The notes: a model not told the origin generated them from the sequence alone. A DNA stretch of 64,000 nt from Pseudarthrobacter sp. SSS035 (GCF_023273875.1 NZ_CP096882.1:4030001-4094000); one strand, 5' to 3'. Counted from the stretch's first letter, positions 16,406 to 25,456 are shown. Numbers and translations: made by a program.

Positions 16406-16803
16406 ACATGACACTCAGGGTACTGACGGCACTGGCATTGTTCATCGATGCCGGGGTACATATTTATCTGGCCCCCGGCTACCAGGCGGCTTCGCCTGGC
16501 GGAATCGGACAAGGAAACTTGTTCTATCTCGAATCGGCCGCGGCGGTGCTGTCGGCGCTGTGGGTTCTGTTCCGAGGAAGCAGAGCCTCCTTTGCCCTGG
16601 CCCTTGTGGTGGCCCTGAGCGCATTCGTGGCCGTGGTGTTGTACCGGTATGTGGATATCCCGGCCTTCGGACCCTTCCCTGCCATGTATGAGCCGGTGTG
16701 GTTTTTTGAGAAGTCCCTCAGCGCCGTGGCTGAGGGAGCCGGAGCGCTTTTGGCCGCTGTGGGCCTGGTGCGTACCGCCCCCAAACGCCGGTCCGGCAAC
16801 TAG
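16402..16803 (+). CDS. Four-helix membrane protein coupled to the cupredoxin
   Basis: A 133-residue integral membrane protein with about four hydrophobic segments (LTALALFIDAGVHIYLA, YLESAAAVLSALWVLF, SFALALVVALSAFVAVVLY, AVAEGAGALLAAVGLV). A histidine in helix 1 and a conserved-looking YVDIPAFGPFPAMYEP loop could bind a metal or the partner. It overlaps the cupredoxin gene by ATGA and probably works with it at the membrane. I do not recognise a named family. Confidence 0.75.
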   Translation: MNMTLRVLTALALFIDAGVHIYLAPGYQAASPGGIGQGNLFYLESAAAVLSALWVLFRGSRASFALALVVALSAFVAVVLYRYVDIPAFGPFPAMYEPVWFFEKSLSAVAEGAGALLAAVGLVRTAPKRRSGN

Positions 16804-16810
16804 CGGGGGA

Positions 16811-18340
16811 TCAGGGCATCTGCGCGGGTGGGAGGCTCTTGGCGGCGGGTCCTTGGATGACGGTGCCGTCGGTGGAGAATCGGGAGCCGTGGCACGGGCA
16901 GTCCCAGGTGGCGTCGGCGGCGTTGAAGCCGACGGTGCAGCCCAGATGGGTGCACGTGGCGGAGACGGCGTGGACCTGCCCGTCTGCGTCTTTGTAGACG
17001 GCGGTGCTCTCGCCGTTGACGGTCATGACGTTCCCCTGACCTGGCGACAGTTCCGTGTGGCCGGGCCGGCCGCGGAGTTTGCTGGCCACGACAGCTGATA
17101 CGGTTTTGAAGTTTTCCTCCGCGAACCGTTTCGCGCTGGCTGCCGGGGTGAACCGGTTGCTGTTGAACACCGAGGCCCAGGGGTTTTCCCGGCCGCTGAG
17201 GGTGTCGGCAAGAATGAGGGCGGCAGCGGTTCCATTGGACAGGCCCCATTTGCGCAGGCCGGTGATCACGTACACGTGTTTGGCGGCGGGGGACATGAGT
17301 CCGGCGTAGGGCAGCCCGTCGAGCGGGATGCCGTCCTGTGTTGACCAACGGTAGTCGATCTTGTCCACACCGAGGCGGTCGTGGGCGAAGGTGGCGAGTC
17401 TGCGGTAACGCGCGGCTGTGTCGCCGGACTCGGACACGCGGTGGCCCTCGCCGCCGGTGAGCACGTAGCTTGTGCCGTTGACGCTGGTGGTCAGAATGGA
17501 TCGCATCGGTTCGTCGGCGCTGATGAACGTGGCGTCCAGGGGTGGCGTGTCCACGCATCCGGCGACGAGGTAGGAGCGGTGCGGATGCGACCGCAGGTAG
17601 AACAGGCCCTGGCCGCCCCACGGCACATTCGTAGCGACGATGATGCCGCGGGCCCGGACGGTGCCGTGTTCGGTATCGACGACGGCCGGGGAACCATCGT
17701 GGACCTGCTGCGCCCGGGTCTGCTCATAGACGAAGCTGCCCTCACCGTTGACCGCGCGAGCGAGACCCCGGAGGTATTTCACGGCATGGATTTGCGCCTG
17801 CCCGTCGAATCGGACCGCACCCTTGACCGGGAAGGGCAGCGGCACGTCGGTGGTGAAAGCGGCGGGCAGGCCGAGGCTGGCGGCAAGGCTGGCTTCGGCG
17901 CGCACGCGGCCGAGCGCGTCGTCGGATTCGGCGTAGGTGTAGTTGGCGACGCGGCGGAAGTCGCAGTCGATGGCTTCGGCGGCCACGAGTTGCGCGACGT
18001 GTTCGACTGCGGCCTGGTTGGCTTCCCCGTAGACACGCGCGGTGTCGTTGCTGTGTCGGCGCGCAAGTTCCGTGTAGGCAAGGCGGTGAAGGGAGGTGAC
18101 CTTGCCGGTGGTGTGGCCGGTGACGCCGGTTCCGACGCGGGCGGTCTCGATGATCGCGACGGTCCGGCCGGTGCGTTTGAGCGCCAACGCTGCGGTCAGC
18201 CCGGCGATGCCGGCCCCGATGACCGCGACGTCCACCTCCAGATCCCCCCGCAGGACCGGATAATCGGTGGTTCCTGCGGTAGCGACCCAGAGGGAGCGGG
18301 GTTCACCTTCCGGCCGTCCACTGTTCGATGAGTCATTCAC
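16811..18340 (-). CDS. FAD-dependent oxidoreductase with C-terminal Rieske domain
   Basis: A 509-residue two-domain enzyme. A DAO-type FAD fold opens with VDVAVIGAGIAGLTAALAL (about 37-55). The C-terminal ~80 residues are a Rieske [2Fe-2S] domain with ligands C463/H465 (CTHLGC) and C481/H484 (CPCHGS); C468 and C483 could form the Rieske disulfide. This architecture is common in actinobacteria, but its substrate is unknown. The protein ends shortly after the Rieske loop (PPAQMP). It faces the cupredoxin pair tail to tail, with only 7 bp between the stops. Confidence 0.85.
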   Translation of the reverse strand: MNDSSNSGRPEGEPRSLWVATAGTTDYPVLRGDLEVDVAVIGAGIAGLTAALALKRTGRTVAIIETARVGTGVTGHTTGKVTSLHRLAYTELARRHSNDTARVYGEANQAAVEHVAQLVAAEAIDCDFRRVANYTYAESDDALGRVRAEASLAASLGLPAAFTTDVPLPFPVKGAVRFDGQAQIHAVKYLRGLARAVNGEGSFVYEQTRAQQVHDGSPAVVDTEHGTVRARGIIVATNVPWGGQGLFYLRSHPHRSYLVAGCVDTPPLDATFISADEPMRSILTTSVNGTSYVLTGGEGHRVSESGDTAARYRRLATFAHDRLGVDKIDYRWSTQDGIPLDGLPYAGLMSPAAKHVYVITGLRKWGLSNGTAAALILADTLSGRENPWASVFNSNRFTPAASAKRFAEENFKTVSAVVASKLRGRPGHTELSPGQGNVMTVNGESTAVYKDADGQVHAVSATCTHLGCTVGFNAADATWDCPCHGSRFSTDGTVIQGPAAKSLPPAQMP

Positions 18341-18487
18341 TGCGTCACCTCAGGATCACCCGGTACTTCTCGGCTGTGTTAAGGCTGCGTCAGCAGCAGC
18401 CGACGCCGAGGGACTGACGGCGACCGTCCCGAGGATTGTGTACCCAGGGGGACGGCCGCCGTCGTCGGTTTCCCACACACCGTGGAG

Positions 18488-18958
18488 TTATGAGGTGCTT
18501 CCCTTCGTCTTCTCCATGGCATCCCTGCCCAGCCAGAGGCCCAAGCCGATCATGCCGAGGCCCAGAACCAGGTGCAGCCAGTTGTCAGCAGTGTTGAACG
18601 GGACGAAGTTGGCCGCCGCGTTCATGTCGATGACCAGGCCGTAGATCCACAGGACCAGGTACACGATGCCGCCGCCGAGCAGGTACCAGCGGGCCATCGG
18701 GTTTGTCCGGGCCATAACGATCCCAGCCACACCGAACAGCAGATGCACGATGTTGTGCAGCACTGACACTTGGAAGACGCCGAGGAGCATGGCCCCGGAC
18801 TCATGTCCCGCGAAGGTCATGGCGCCGTAATTGGTGGTGATTCCCGGGATGAATCCGAGGACTCCAACCAGCAGGAAAACTGCACCGATACCGATGGCGG
18901 TGTTGTGAAGTGTCAACCCCATCATGTGGTGTTGGGCAGGGTGTGACGCGGTAGTCAT
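18488..18958 (-). CDS. DUF4383 four-helix membrane protein
   Basis: ATG 18958 behind AAAGGGAGAC gives 156 residues. Longer in-frame readings lack hydrophobic character and a start signal. Four membrane helices are visible, the second with HNIVHLLFGVAGIV and the fourth with NWLHLVLGLGMIGLG. The recurring H-x-x-HL pattern is typical of DUF4383. Function is unknown. The 147 bp downstream, to the FAD/Rieske gene, hold no gene. Confidence 0.8.
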   Translation of the reverse strand: MTTASHPAQHHMMGLTLHNTAIGIGAVFLLVGVLGFIPGITTNYGAMTFAGHESGAMLLGVFQVSVLHNIVHLLFGVAGIVMARTNPMARWYLLGGGIVYLVLWIYGLVIDMNAAANFVPFNTADNWLHLVLGLGMIGLGLWLGRDAMEKTKGSTS

Positions 18959-19163
18959 TTTGTCTCCCTTTCGCGCTGGTTGCCGGCTCTTCAGATGGAG
19001 AGCCGGCCTTGCGGCAAGGAGTCGCAGGAATCCTGCCGACGCCCACATCGTACTCCGGAAAACCGCGGGTGGGCAGGGGTAACAGTGCCCTGGGGGCCTC
19101 ACCCAGGCGTTGACCGCCGCGGCCATCTTTCCCAGACGTCGCCGTCGCTGACATGCTGGTAGG

Positions 19164-19982
19164 GTGACTTCGATCTTGACCGAACCACCCCGTACCGCGC
19201 TCACCTGGAAACTGGTGCCAGCGGTCCTGCTCTCGGTGTCCGGAGTGCTGCTATTCGGCGTCGAGTATGACCTCATGGGCTACGGCGTGCTTGCGTTGAG
19301 CCTCGTCACGGCCGCAGTCATCGACCGCGAATTCCTACGGCACCTTGCGCTGATTGCGGCGGGAATGGTGATCATCAGCCTGGTTCCGCTGAACGCTGAT
19401 TTGAGCATCCCGCACATGACGCTCATGGGTGGTGCCCTCGCGTTGGCCGTGCTGGTGCCGTGGCTGGTGTCTCGTTTCGCCTACCGCGAGAGGATCATCA
19501 AGTTTCCGGTGAACACGGGCCGCAAATGGCCGTTGAGCGCAAAGCTGTACCTGATTGCTGTTGTGGCCCTCGGCTACCTCATCCTGCCGGTCTACCTGAT
19601 CCGCACCGGGGTGTATCAGAACTGGCCGGACGCCTCCGACCCCGCCATCTTCTGGCGCCTGTTTCTCGGCGTCAACGCGGTTGGAATTTGGGACGAGCTG
19701 TTCTTCATCTGCACCACATTCACCCTGCTGCGGCGGTACTTCCCGGACTGGCTCGCCAACATCCTGCAGGCAGTGGTCTTCTCGTCCTTTCTCTGGGAGA
19801 TCGGCTACATGGCCTGGGGACCGCTCCTTACGTTCCCGTTTGCGCTGCTGCAGGGGTACACCTTCAAGCTGACCAAGTCGTTCACCTATGTTGTGACGGT
19901 GCACTTGGTCTTCGACTTTGTGCTGTTCCTCGCACTCGTGCACGCGCACAACCGCGACTGGCTGCCGATCTTCTTGTATTGA
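19164..19982 (+). CDS. CPBP-like intramembrane protein
   Basis: A 272-residue protein with about eight hydrophobic segments and a GTG start. The C-terminal half carries a CPBP/Abi-like arrangement: WDELFFICTTFTLLRRYFP (motif 1, normally EExxxR, here DE with RR further on), a central LLQGYTFKLT and a final HLVFDFVLFL with His and Asp. Family members are glutamic-type prenyl proteases or bacteriocin self-immunity proteins. The altered first motif makes catalysis uncertain. Confidence 0.65.
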   Translation: MTSILTEPPRTALTWKLVPAVLLSVSGVLLFGVEYDLMGYGVLALSLVTAAVIDREFLRHLALIAAGMVIISLVPLNADLSIPHMTLMGGALALAVLVPWLVSRFAYRERIIKFPVNTGRKWPLSAKLYLIAVVALGYLILPVYLIRTGVYQNWPDASDPAIFWRLFLGVNAVGIWDELFFICTTFTLLRRYFPDWLANILQAVVFSSFLWEIGYMAWGPLLTFPFALLQGYTFKLTKSFTYVVTVHLVFDFVLFLALVHAHNRDWLPIFLY

Positions 19983-20022
19983 GGCTGCCCCCGTGTGATG
20001 AGGTTTCTAAGTGTTAGCTTTT

Positions 20023-20038
20023 TAGGTCATATGACCTA
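20023..20038. promoter_or_regulatory. Perfect 16-bp palindrome, likely TetR operator
   Basis: TAGGTCATATGACCTA is fully symmetric and lies 12 bp before the ATG of the saccharopine-dehydrogenase-like gene. The next gene of that operon encodes a TetR regulator. Binding would block promoter clearance or translation initiation, giving autorepression. Confidence 0.65.
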
Positions 20039-20050
20039 GACTTTTTCTCT

Positions 20051-21100
20051 ATGAACGACTTTCTTGAACATCAACCTGGCGGTCCCGTCCTGATCGTGGG
20101 TGGATACGGCACTGTTGGAACAGCCCTTACCGGGCTCGCCGCGCCTCTGTGGCCCCTTGTCCTGACTGGTAGAAATCCCGACGGCGGAGCCGCTCTTGCC
20201 GAAGAGCACAACGTGGCTGTGCGGAAGTGGGACCTCGACGACCCTGCGCCTTTCGCCGCCCCGGCGCGGGCCGTCATCAGCGTTGTCAACGATCCCGATG
20301 ACCGGGTTCTGCGGGCCGCCGTCAGCGCAGGAATCCCCTATGTGGACATCACCCGCTGGACGAGCCGCCTCACCAAGGCTGCCACGCAGGCAACGCTGCT
20401 CGGCCCGACTGCGCCGGTACTGCTGTCCTCCGGATGGATGGGCGGCGTGATCAGCCTCGTTGCAGCAACGTTGGCGGAAGATGCGGACGGTGCACAACAG
20501 GTCGATGTTGCCATCCGCTACGACACCAATGACCGGGCCGGGGCGGACTCCGTGGACTTTATGGACCGGCTGGGGCACGACTTCGAGGTCCGGAAAGATG
20601 GCAGGCCAGTGATCGTCAGCCCGTTGAGCGACACCCGCTCGGTGGATATTGCCGGACACCGTACGAAAGTTGCACGGCTGGACACTCCCGAACAGTTCAC
20701 CTTCCCCATGACCCTCGGCGCCGGGACCGCCGCCACCCGCATCGGCTTCAGCTCCAACGCATCGACGTCGGCCCTCTTGGCGGCTAAGGCGGTGGGGCTC
20801 TTCCGCTGGGGCCGAGGAAGGCGTTGGACGTCCGTCAGGCGCTCACTCCTGTACTCGCCGGGCAAGGGCGGCATCGCTCATGTCCGCGTTGATGTTCAGG
20901 GACGGAAAGGTACCCGAACCGCCCTGATTTCGGACCCGCTCGGTCAAGCCCACCTCACCGCGCTCGGTGGGTTCCTCGGGCTGCGCAATGTCCTGCATCA
21001 GGACTCACGGCCTGGCGTCAGCTTCCCGGAGAGCACTCCCCGCCTGGCCGAAATGCTCGCCGAACTGGAGCTGCACGGTGTGACAATATTGCGGTCATGA
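20051..21100 (+). CDS. Saccharopine-dehydrogenase-like NAD(P)-binding protein
   Basis: A 349-residue protein with an N-terminal Rossmann motif VLIVGGYGTVGTALTGL. An acidic/polar stretch then reads as the trans-acting enoyl reductase/saccharopine reductase family (AVISVVNDPDDRVLRAAVSAG, then PYVDITRW). A second alpha/beta domain runs from about residue 130. It probably reduces or oxidises an unknown small substrate with NAD(P)H. The stop overlaps the TetR gene as ATGA, and a palindromic operator lies just upstream, so the pair is probably induced by a ligand of the TetR protein. Confidence 0.75.
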   Translation: MNDFLEHQPGGPVLIVGGYGTVGTALTGLAAPLWPLVLTGRNPDGGAALAEEHNVAVRKWDLDDPAPFAAPARAVISVVNDPDDRVLRAAVSAGIPYVDITRWTSRLTKAATQATLLGPTAPVLLSSGWMGGVISLVAATLAEDADGAQQVDVAIRYDTNDRAGADSVDFMDRLGHDFEVRKDGRPVIVSPLSDTRSVDIAGHRTKVARLDTPEQFTFPMTLGAGTAATRIGFSSNASTSALLAAKAVGLFRWGRGRRWTSVRRSLLYSPGKGGIAHVRVDVQGRKGTRTALISDPLGQAHLTALGGFLGLRNVLHQDSRPGVSFPESTPRLAEMLAELELHGVTILRS

Positions 21101-21705
21101 CCGGAACCAAGGGCGCCCTCAGACAGACCACGATCCTTGATGCCGCTGAGGAAGTACTGGTCGCCAAAGGCAACGCCGGCTCCGCAATGAGGGATTTTGC
21201 GGCCGCGGCGGGGGTCCGGGTCGGTCACCTGCAGCACTATTTTCCGACCAGGGCAGACCTGATCCGGGCCGTTCTTGATCGCTCGCTCAAGCGCTCACTT
21301 CAACGGCTCAAGGAAATGTCCGGGATCGGCGTCGGAGACGGTCCGGGCGCAGGCGAGCTGCTGACGCGGCAGCACTCGGAGCGGTTGTTTACCGCGCTCC
21401 TGGCTGAACACTCGGATCCGGCCGGAGTCGGTATGCACGTTGAGGTCTGGGCCATTGCCGCGGCAGACGAGCAGATTGCCGCGGTGGTCAGGGCCTTTTA
21501 TGCCCAGTACGCCGAGCATGTAGCTGATCTTGTGGGGCGCGCCAGGCCCGAAGTCGGGGAACTACAGCGCAACGCAGTGGCCAGCACCGTGGTTAGTCTC
21601 TTTGAGGGCGCGGCTGTGACGCGTTCGGTCATCGGTGGCCTCCGTGCGGAGGGTTCCGATGCCGAGCTGGTCCGCACAGCACAATGGCTGGTCCACGGCT
21701 TCTGA
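21097..21705 (+). CDS. TetR-family regulator
   Basis: A 202-residue repressor. The N-terminal HTH is clear (ILDAAEEVLVAKGNAGSAMR, then DFAAAAGVRVGHLQHYFPTR, about 12-55). The C-terminal ligand domain is all helical. It is coupled by ATGA to the preceding dehydrogenase gene and most likely binds the palindrome at 20023-20038. Confidence 0.85.
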   Translation: MTGTKGALRQTTILDAAEEVLVAKGNAGSAMRDFAAAAGVRVGHLQHYFPTRADLIRAVLDRSLKRSLQRLKEMSGIGVGDGPGAGELLTRQHSERLFTALLAEHSDPAGVGMHVEVWAIAAADEQIAAVVRAFYAQYAEHVADLVGRARPEVGELQRNAVASTVVSLFEGAAVTRSVIGGLRAEGSDAELVRTAQWLVHGF

Positions 21706-21779
21706 AGCCGCTCCGCAAGCCGAAGGCCAAACAAAGTCATCTCGGCCGTAGGGATGTTGGTTGTTGAGCTTGCCGCAAC

Positions 21780-22397
21780 CTATCCCGATGGACGTACTGG
21801 CTGGCGCAGCACCGTCCTTAGCTTCCCCGGAGCCACTCGCTTGGGGTCGTCCAGGTAGATCTCGTGGTGGTTCCCGTTTGGAACCAGGTCATGGGCGGGC
21901 AGGAACTTACTGTGCAGCCTGGCAAGGGTCGGCACCTCCCCGCTGTTCGGCCCCACGTGCATGATCTGGGCGCACAGGCCTTCGTGAAAGCTTTCGATCC
22001 GCAGGCTGGCCGGCGGTTCACCCATGCTTGCTTTCGCCTTATCCACGGCATCCTCAAACATCGCCGCCGTCAGCCAGCCCGGTTCAAAGACGATCATCAT
22101 CCGCCAGTTCAGTTTGTCTCGGTTTCAGTGGATGAAGTCCTGGATATCGTCCGCCCACCAAAGGCCTTCCAGCGGTGGTTCCACGAAGTGCTTGCCCATT
22201 TGTTTTCTGGCGAAAGGCTTCATGGGGTCGATGACTGCATACAACCACTTGATGGCGTCTGCGAACGCAGGACTGTCTGGCCCGCCTCGCCCGTCGACCA
22301 TAACGAATCGCATCTCTGGCACGTCCACCAGGACGAAATCGGTGACGGGTGGCAGGTACAACTCCGTCAGCCTGGCCCGCAGGTCTGCATCTTTCAC
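21780..22397 (-). pseudogene. GyrI-like effector-binding protein with an in-frame stop
   Basis: The start is a GTG at 22397, overlapping the upstream SDR stop as GTGA. The reading is family-like (FVLVDVPEMRFVMVDGRGG, FVEPPLEGLWWADD) until a TGA at 22125-22127. It continues in the same frame for eight codons into MMIVFEPGWLTAAMFEDAV and on to 21780. The whole frame is a normal GyrI-like small-molecule-binding protein of about 205 residues with one nonsense codon near residue 90. It may be a recent mutation, a sequencing error or read-through; nothing suggests selenocysteine. Confidence 0.7.
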
Positions 22398-23257
22398 ATG
22401 GCCCCCATCCCGGCCAGGTGCGCGCATGCGTCCCACAAGCGCTTCCGGGCTTCGGGGTCCGCTCCCATTCCGGGCGTCGGGAGTTCCTTGCGCTTGGCCC
22501 ATAGCTTTCCGGAGACTCCCGCTGTTTCGCGTGATGTGGCGAGCCAGAGCGGTGTATCTGCCGCCTTTTCTGCCGGTGCTCCGAACGTGTTCGTGATCCA
22601 GCGGAATGGGCCCCCGACGTCCTGCAGCAGCGTCGTGTTCTTGACCAGTCCCGGATGGGCGGCATTGGCGGCCACGCCTGAACCGCGCAGGCGCTCAGCG
22701 AACTCCTGCGTGAGCAGAACCCGGGCCAGCATTGTGGGCGGTGTCGAGCGAAGGTAGCTGTACTTGCCGCCTGCCGTCTGGAGGTCGTCGAAGTTCAGCC
22801 TGGCATTGCCATACCGCGACGCGATGTTGACGATGCGGGAATTGCTGGGTGGTGCGGCTGCGCGGTGCGTGAGCGCCTCCAGCAGCAGGTTGGTCAGCAG
22901 GAAGTACGCCATCACATTCGTGGCGAAGGTCAGTTCGAGCCCATCGACGGTCACGTCCCGCTCCTTGCGGAACACACCTGCTGTGTTGACCAGCACGTCG
23001 AGCCGGTCGTGGCGAGACAGGAAGTCGGCCGCCGCCGCATGGATCGAGGACTGGTCGGAGAGGTCACAGACCAGTGGCTCAAGTTTGGCGCCCGGAACGT
23101 GCCGGCGGATGCCCGCCATCGCCTCGCTCGCCCGGGTTGTTGATCGCCCCACCACGACCACAAAGGCACCCTCGCGTGCAAGGCCGGATGCCACAGCGCC
23201 TCCCAAGCCGCCAGCCGCGCCTGTCACCAGTGCCACGGTTCCGTCCATGGATGCCAT
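22394..23257 (-). CDS. Short-chain dehydrogenase/reductase, altered catalytic site
   Basis: A 287-residue SDR of the retinol-dehydrogenase-like group. The cofactor motif is TGAAGGLGGAVA, and DLSDQSSI and NTAGVF are in place. The catalytic Ser is in IVNIASRYG. Where relatives have YxxSKLAN, this protein reads STPPTMLARVLL, so both the Tyr and Lys of YxxxK appear lost. It may be inactive or work differently. It is coupled to the GyrI-like pseudogene by GTGA, which supports decay of the whole unit. The 244 bp upstream, to phnM, hold no clear gene. Confidence 0.75.
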   Translation of the reverse strand: MASMDGTVALVTGAAGGLGGAVASGLAREGAFVVVVGRSTTRASEAMAGIRRHVPGAKLEPLVCDLSDQSSIHAAAADFLSRHDRLDVLVNTAGVFRKERDVTVDGLELTFATNVMAYFLLTNLLLEALTHRAAAPPSNSRIVNIASRYGNARLNFDDLQTAGGKYSYLRSTPPTMLARVLLTQEFAERLRGSGVAANAAHPGLVKNTTLLQDVGGPFRWITNTFGAPAEKAADTPLWLATSRETAGVSGKLWAKRKELPTPGMGADPEARKRLWDACAHLAGMGAM

Positions 23258-23501
23258 CGCCTCGCCTCCTGACGCCCTTCCTTGTCGTGCCGATGTGGTT
23301 GCCGTGGAGACCGAGGGGGCTTCCAGCGCTGTTTCTCACCTCGTCAACAGCACAGCACATGTGCAGCGGATTGACCAGACTCGTGGATATGGCCAGCGCA
23401 ACAAGCATCTGAGCCGCGGTCAGACGGTCCCGTCGAGGCTCGCCGGCAGCCTGACGGTCCTGGACCCGGGCCTCGGCATTCCCAAAACCACTGGCTGGAC
23501 G

Positions 23502-24650
23502 CTATGGGTTCTCCAACGCTGTGAAGGTCCGAACCACACGCGGGCCGGAATGTGCGTCGGTGCAAACCACCAGGTCAGCCCGCCTGCCAGCCTCCAGAAC
23601 TCCGCGGTCATCGAGGCCGACGGCGGCAGCCGGGTTGGCGCTGATCATGCGGATGGCAGCGGGCAGGGACGCGTGCCCTAACCTGGCAATTTCAAAGGCC
23701 GCTGCCAGCAAGCTGGACGGCAGGTAGTCCGAGGCCAGGATATTCAGGCAGCCAGCGCGTGCCAGATCCAGTGCCGAGACGTTCCCGGAGTGGGATCCGC
23801 CCAGCAGCACATTCGGTGCCCCGGCAACCGTGTCAATGCCAAGCTGCTTTGCGTGCAGGGCGGCCTCGATGGTGGTGGGAAATTCCGCTATGGACGCGTT
23901 CCGGGCGGCCAGTTCGTCGATCTCTGCCGGGGTGACGGCGTCGTGGCCCATGAGCCGGATGGACTTCGCCGCAGCGAGCCCGCCAAGCCAGGCGAGAATT
24001 TCCTCGCGGAAGGGAAGTTCCTCGTCCCGTGAGGCGATCAGCTGGTCAACATGCTCCGCTGCACGCCGCTGGTCCATGTGCTGGGCATCCTGCAGCCAGC
24101 GTTCCATCACTGTGCGGTCGCGGTATTGCCCCTGCCCAGGGGTGTGGTCCTCGTAGGAGACAAGCGGGGTCTGCTCCCCGTTGAGCTGTTCGCGGAACAT
24201 GTCCACGCCACCGCGGCTGCGCACATCCAGGCGGTGAAGCACACGGTGGTCCATCCGCGGTTCCGGGTAGCGGGTCACAGCGGTATGGACTTCCGGCGCG
24301 CGGGGGGAACCAATGGGAATCCCGACGGCGGACTTCAGTTGAAATGACACCGCATGGAACGCCGTGGTCACCCCGGCAGCGAGGAGATTTCCTTCGGCCG
24401 ACTGGATGGCCAGTTCAACGGGTAGGGAAGCGCCCGGCCGGGGCCGGTATTCCCGTGCCAGCGCATCGCTATGCAGGTCCACCAGGCCCGGCAGGCACAG
24501 CCGTCCGCGGCCGTCGATATCCGCCGTGACGCCGGCAGGGTGTTGGCGCACCTCCTGGATGACGCCGTCGGCGATGCTGATCAGCTGGTCCTCCAGGATG
24601 CCCTCCGGAGTCACCGCCCGGACATGTCCCAAGCTGTACCGTGCTACCAC
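23502..24650 (-). CDS. phnM: PhnM-type phosphonate amidohydrolase
   Basis: A 382-residue amidohydrolase from a GTG at 24650, which overlaps the GntR stop by 7 nt. Metal-binding features are GLVDLHSDALARE (H60, D62), YEDHTPGQGQY, MGHDAVT and ILASDYLPSSLL. PhnM hydrolyses alpha-D-ribose-1-methylphosphonate 5-triphosphate to the 5-phosphate and diphosphate in the C-P lyase pathway. No phnG-L genes are in the window, so the true substrate may differ or the core pathway lies elsewhere. It is transcribed with its regulator, divergent from the transporter genes. Confidence 0.85.
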   Translation of the reverse strand: MVARYSLGHVRAVTPEGILEDQLISIADGVIQEVRQHPAGVTADIDGRGRLCLPGLVDLHSDALAREYRPRPGASLPVELAIQSAEGNLLAAGVTTAFHAVSFQLKSAVGIPIGSPRAPEVHTAVTRYPEPRMDHRVLHRLDVRSRGGVDMFREQLNGEQTPLVSYEDHTPGQGQYRDRTVMERWLQDAQHMDQRRAAEHVDQLIASRDEELPFREEILAWLGGLAAAKSIRLMGHDAVTPAEIDELAARNASIAEFPTTIEAALHAKQLGIDTVAGAPNVLLGGSHSGNVSALDLARAGCLNILASDYLPSSLLAAAFEIARLGHASLPAAIRMISANPAAAVGLDDRGVLEAGRRADLVVCTDAHSGPRVVRTFTALENP

Positions 24651-25360
24651 TTTCCCACTTCTGTCACTACGTCGAAAACGTCCGGACGCAGGTAGCTTTC
24701 CACGTATTCCAGCTTTTCCCCTGTTTCGGCGCAGGACACGAGTCCGCGCAGCAGGATCTGCGGGGGGCGCCCGCGCAGACCCAGCGCTTCGGCCACTTCG
24801 GCCGGAGGGGAGGAGAGCCGGCTTTGGCTCCATTGCCGAACGGGGATGTAGCCGTAGTGCCGGCGGAGCACCTGGTCCAGTGAGCTGTCGTCCTGGAGTG
24901 TGGCTGCCAGCCGGGGCACGCGGGCGGAAGGCAACGCCGAGGTTGCCGTACTCACGGGGGCGCCGTCGATGAAGCGGACACGGTCCAGCACCGTCACCTG
25001 TGCATTGGCAGGCAGGCTCAGGATTTCCCGTTCCTGCGCCGTTGCCGGGCGGGTTACAGGCTTGCTGTTATGGGTGCGCGGGTCCCCGCCGGCCGCACGG
25101 ACTGTCTGCGTGAAGGAGGGAGCAATGTCGGTGCCGATCCGGTACTCGTAGCGCTGCGTGCGGAACGTGCCACTGCCCTTGACGCGGCGGATCAGCCAGC
25201 GACGCTCCAGCTCGTCCAGCGCCGCCCGGATGGTCTGCCGGTTGACACCGAAGGCTGCCCCCAGAATGTGTTCGGAGGGGAGCGGCTGGTGCGGGGGCAG
25301 TTCGGAATACGTCTCAAGTATCTGTTGAGACAACTTGAGATAGGTGGGTTCATCTTGCAT
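24644..25360 (-). CDS. GntR/UTRA regulator (PhnF-like)
   Basis: A 238-residue HutC-subfamily regulator. A winged helix (LPSEHILGAAFGVNRQTIRA, about 27-46) is followed by a UTRA ligand domain ending in LEYVESYLRPDVF. It probably controls both phnM and the divergent hydrolase/transporter operon. A HutC-type GT-N-TA-N-AC palindrome lies in the shared intergenic region. Its ligand is presumably a phosphonate or phosphate-related metabolite (inference). Confidence 0.85.
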   Translation of the reverse strand: MQDEPTYLKLSQQILETYSELPPHQPLPSEHILGAAFGVNRQTIRAALDELERRWLIRRVKGSGTFRTQRYEYRIGTDIAPSFTQTVRAAGGDPRTHNSKPVTRPATAQEREILSLPANAQVTVLDRVRFIDGAPVSTATSALPSARVPRLAATLQDDSSLDQVLRRHYGYIPVRQWSQSRLSSPPAEVAEALGLRGRPPQILLRGLVSCAETGEKLEYVESYLRPDVFDVVTEVGKW

Positions 25361-25446
25361 CCCTCAATGATAGCCGAATGTGACAGCAATCCCTTATGAA
25401 ACCGCGGTTGAAACGCTATATGAACGTTTGGCAAACGACCCTAATC

Positions 25447-25456
25447 TGTCTAGACA
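25447..25456. promoter_or_regulatory. HutC-type operator candidate
   Basis: TGTCTAGACA is a perfect palindrome whose core GTCTAGAC fits the GT-N-TA-N-AC pattern of HutC-subfamily GntR proteins. It lies 64 bp before the hydrolase start and 87 bp before the regulator start. A second inverted repeat, AAACG/CGTTT, lies at 25411-25429. Confidence 0.5.
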
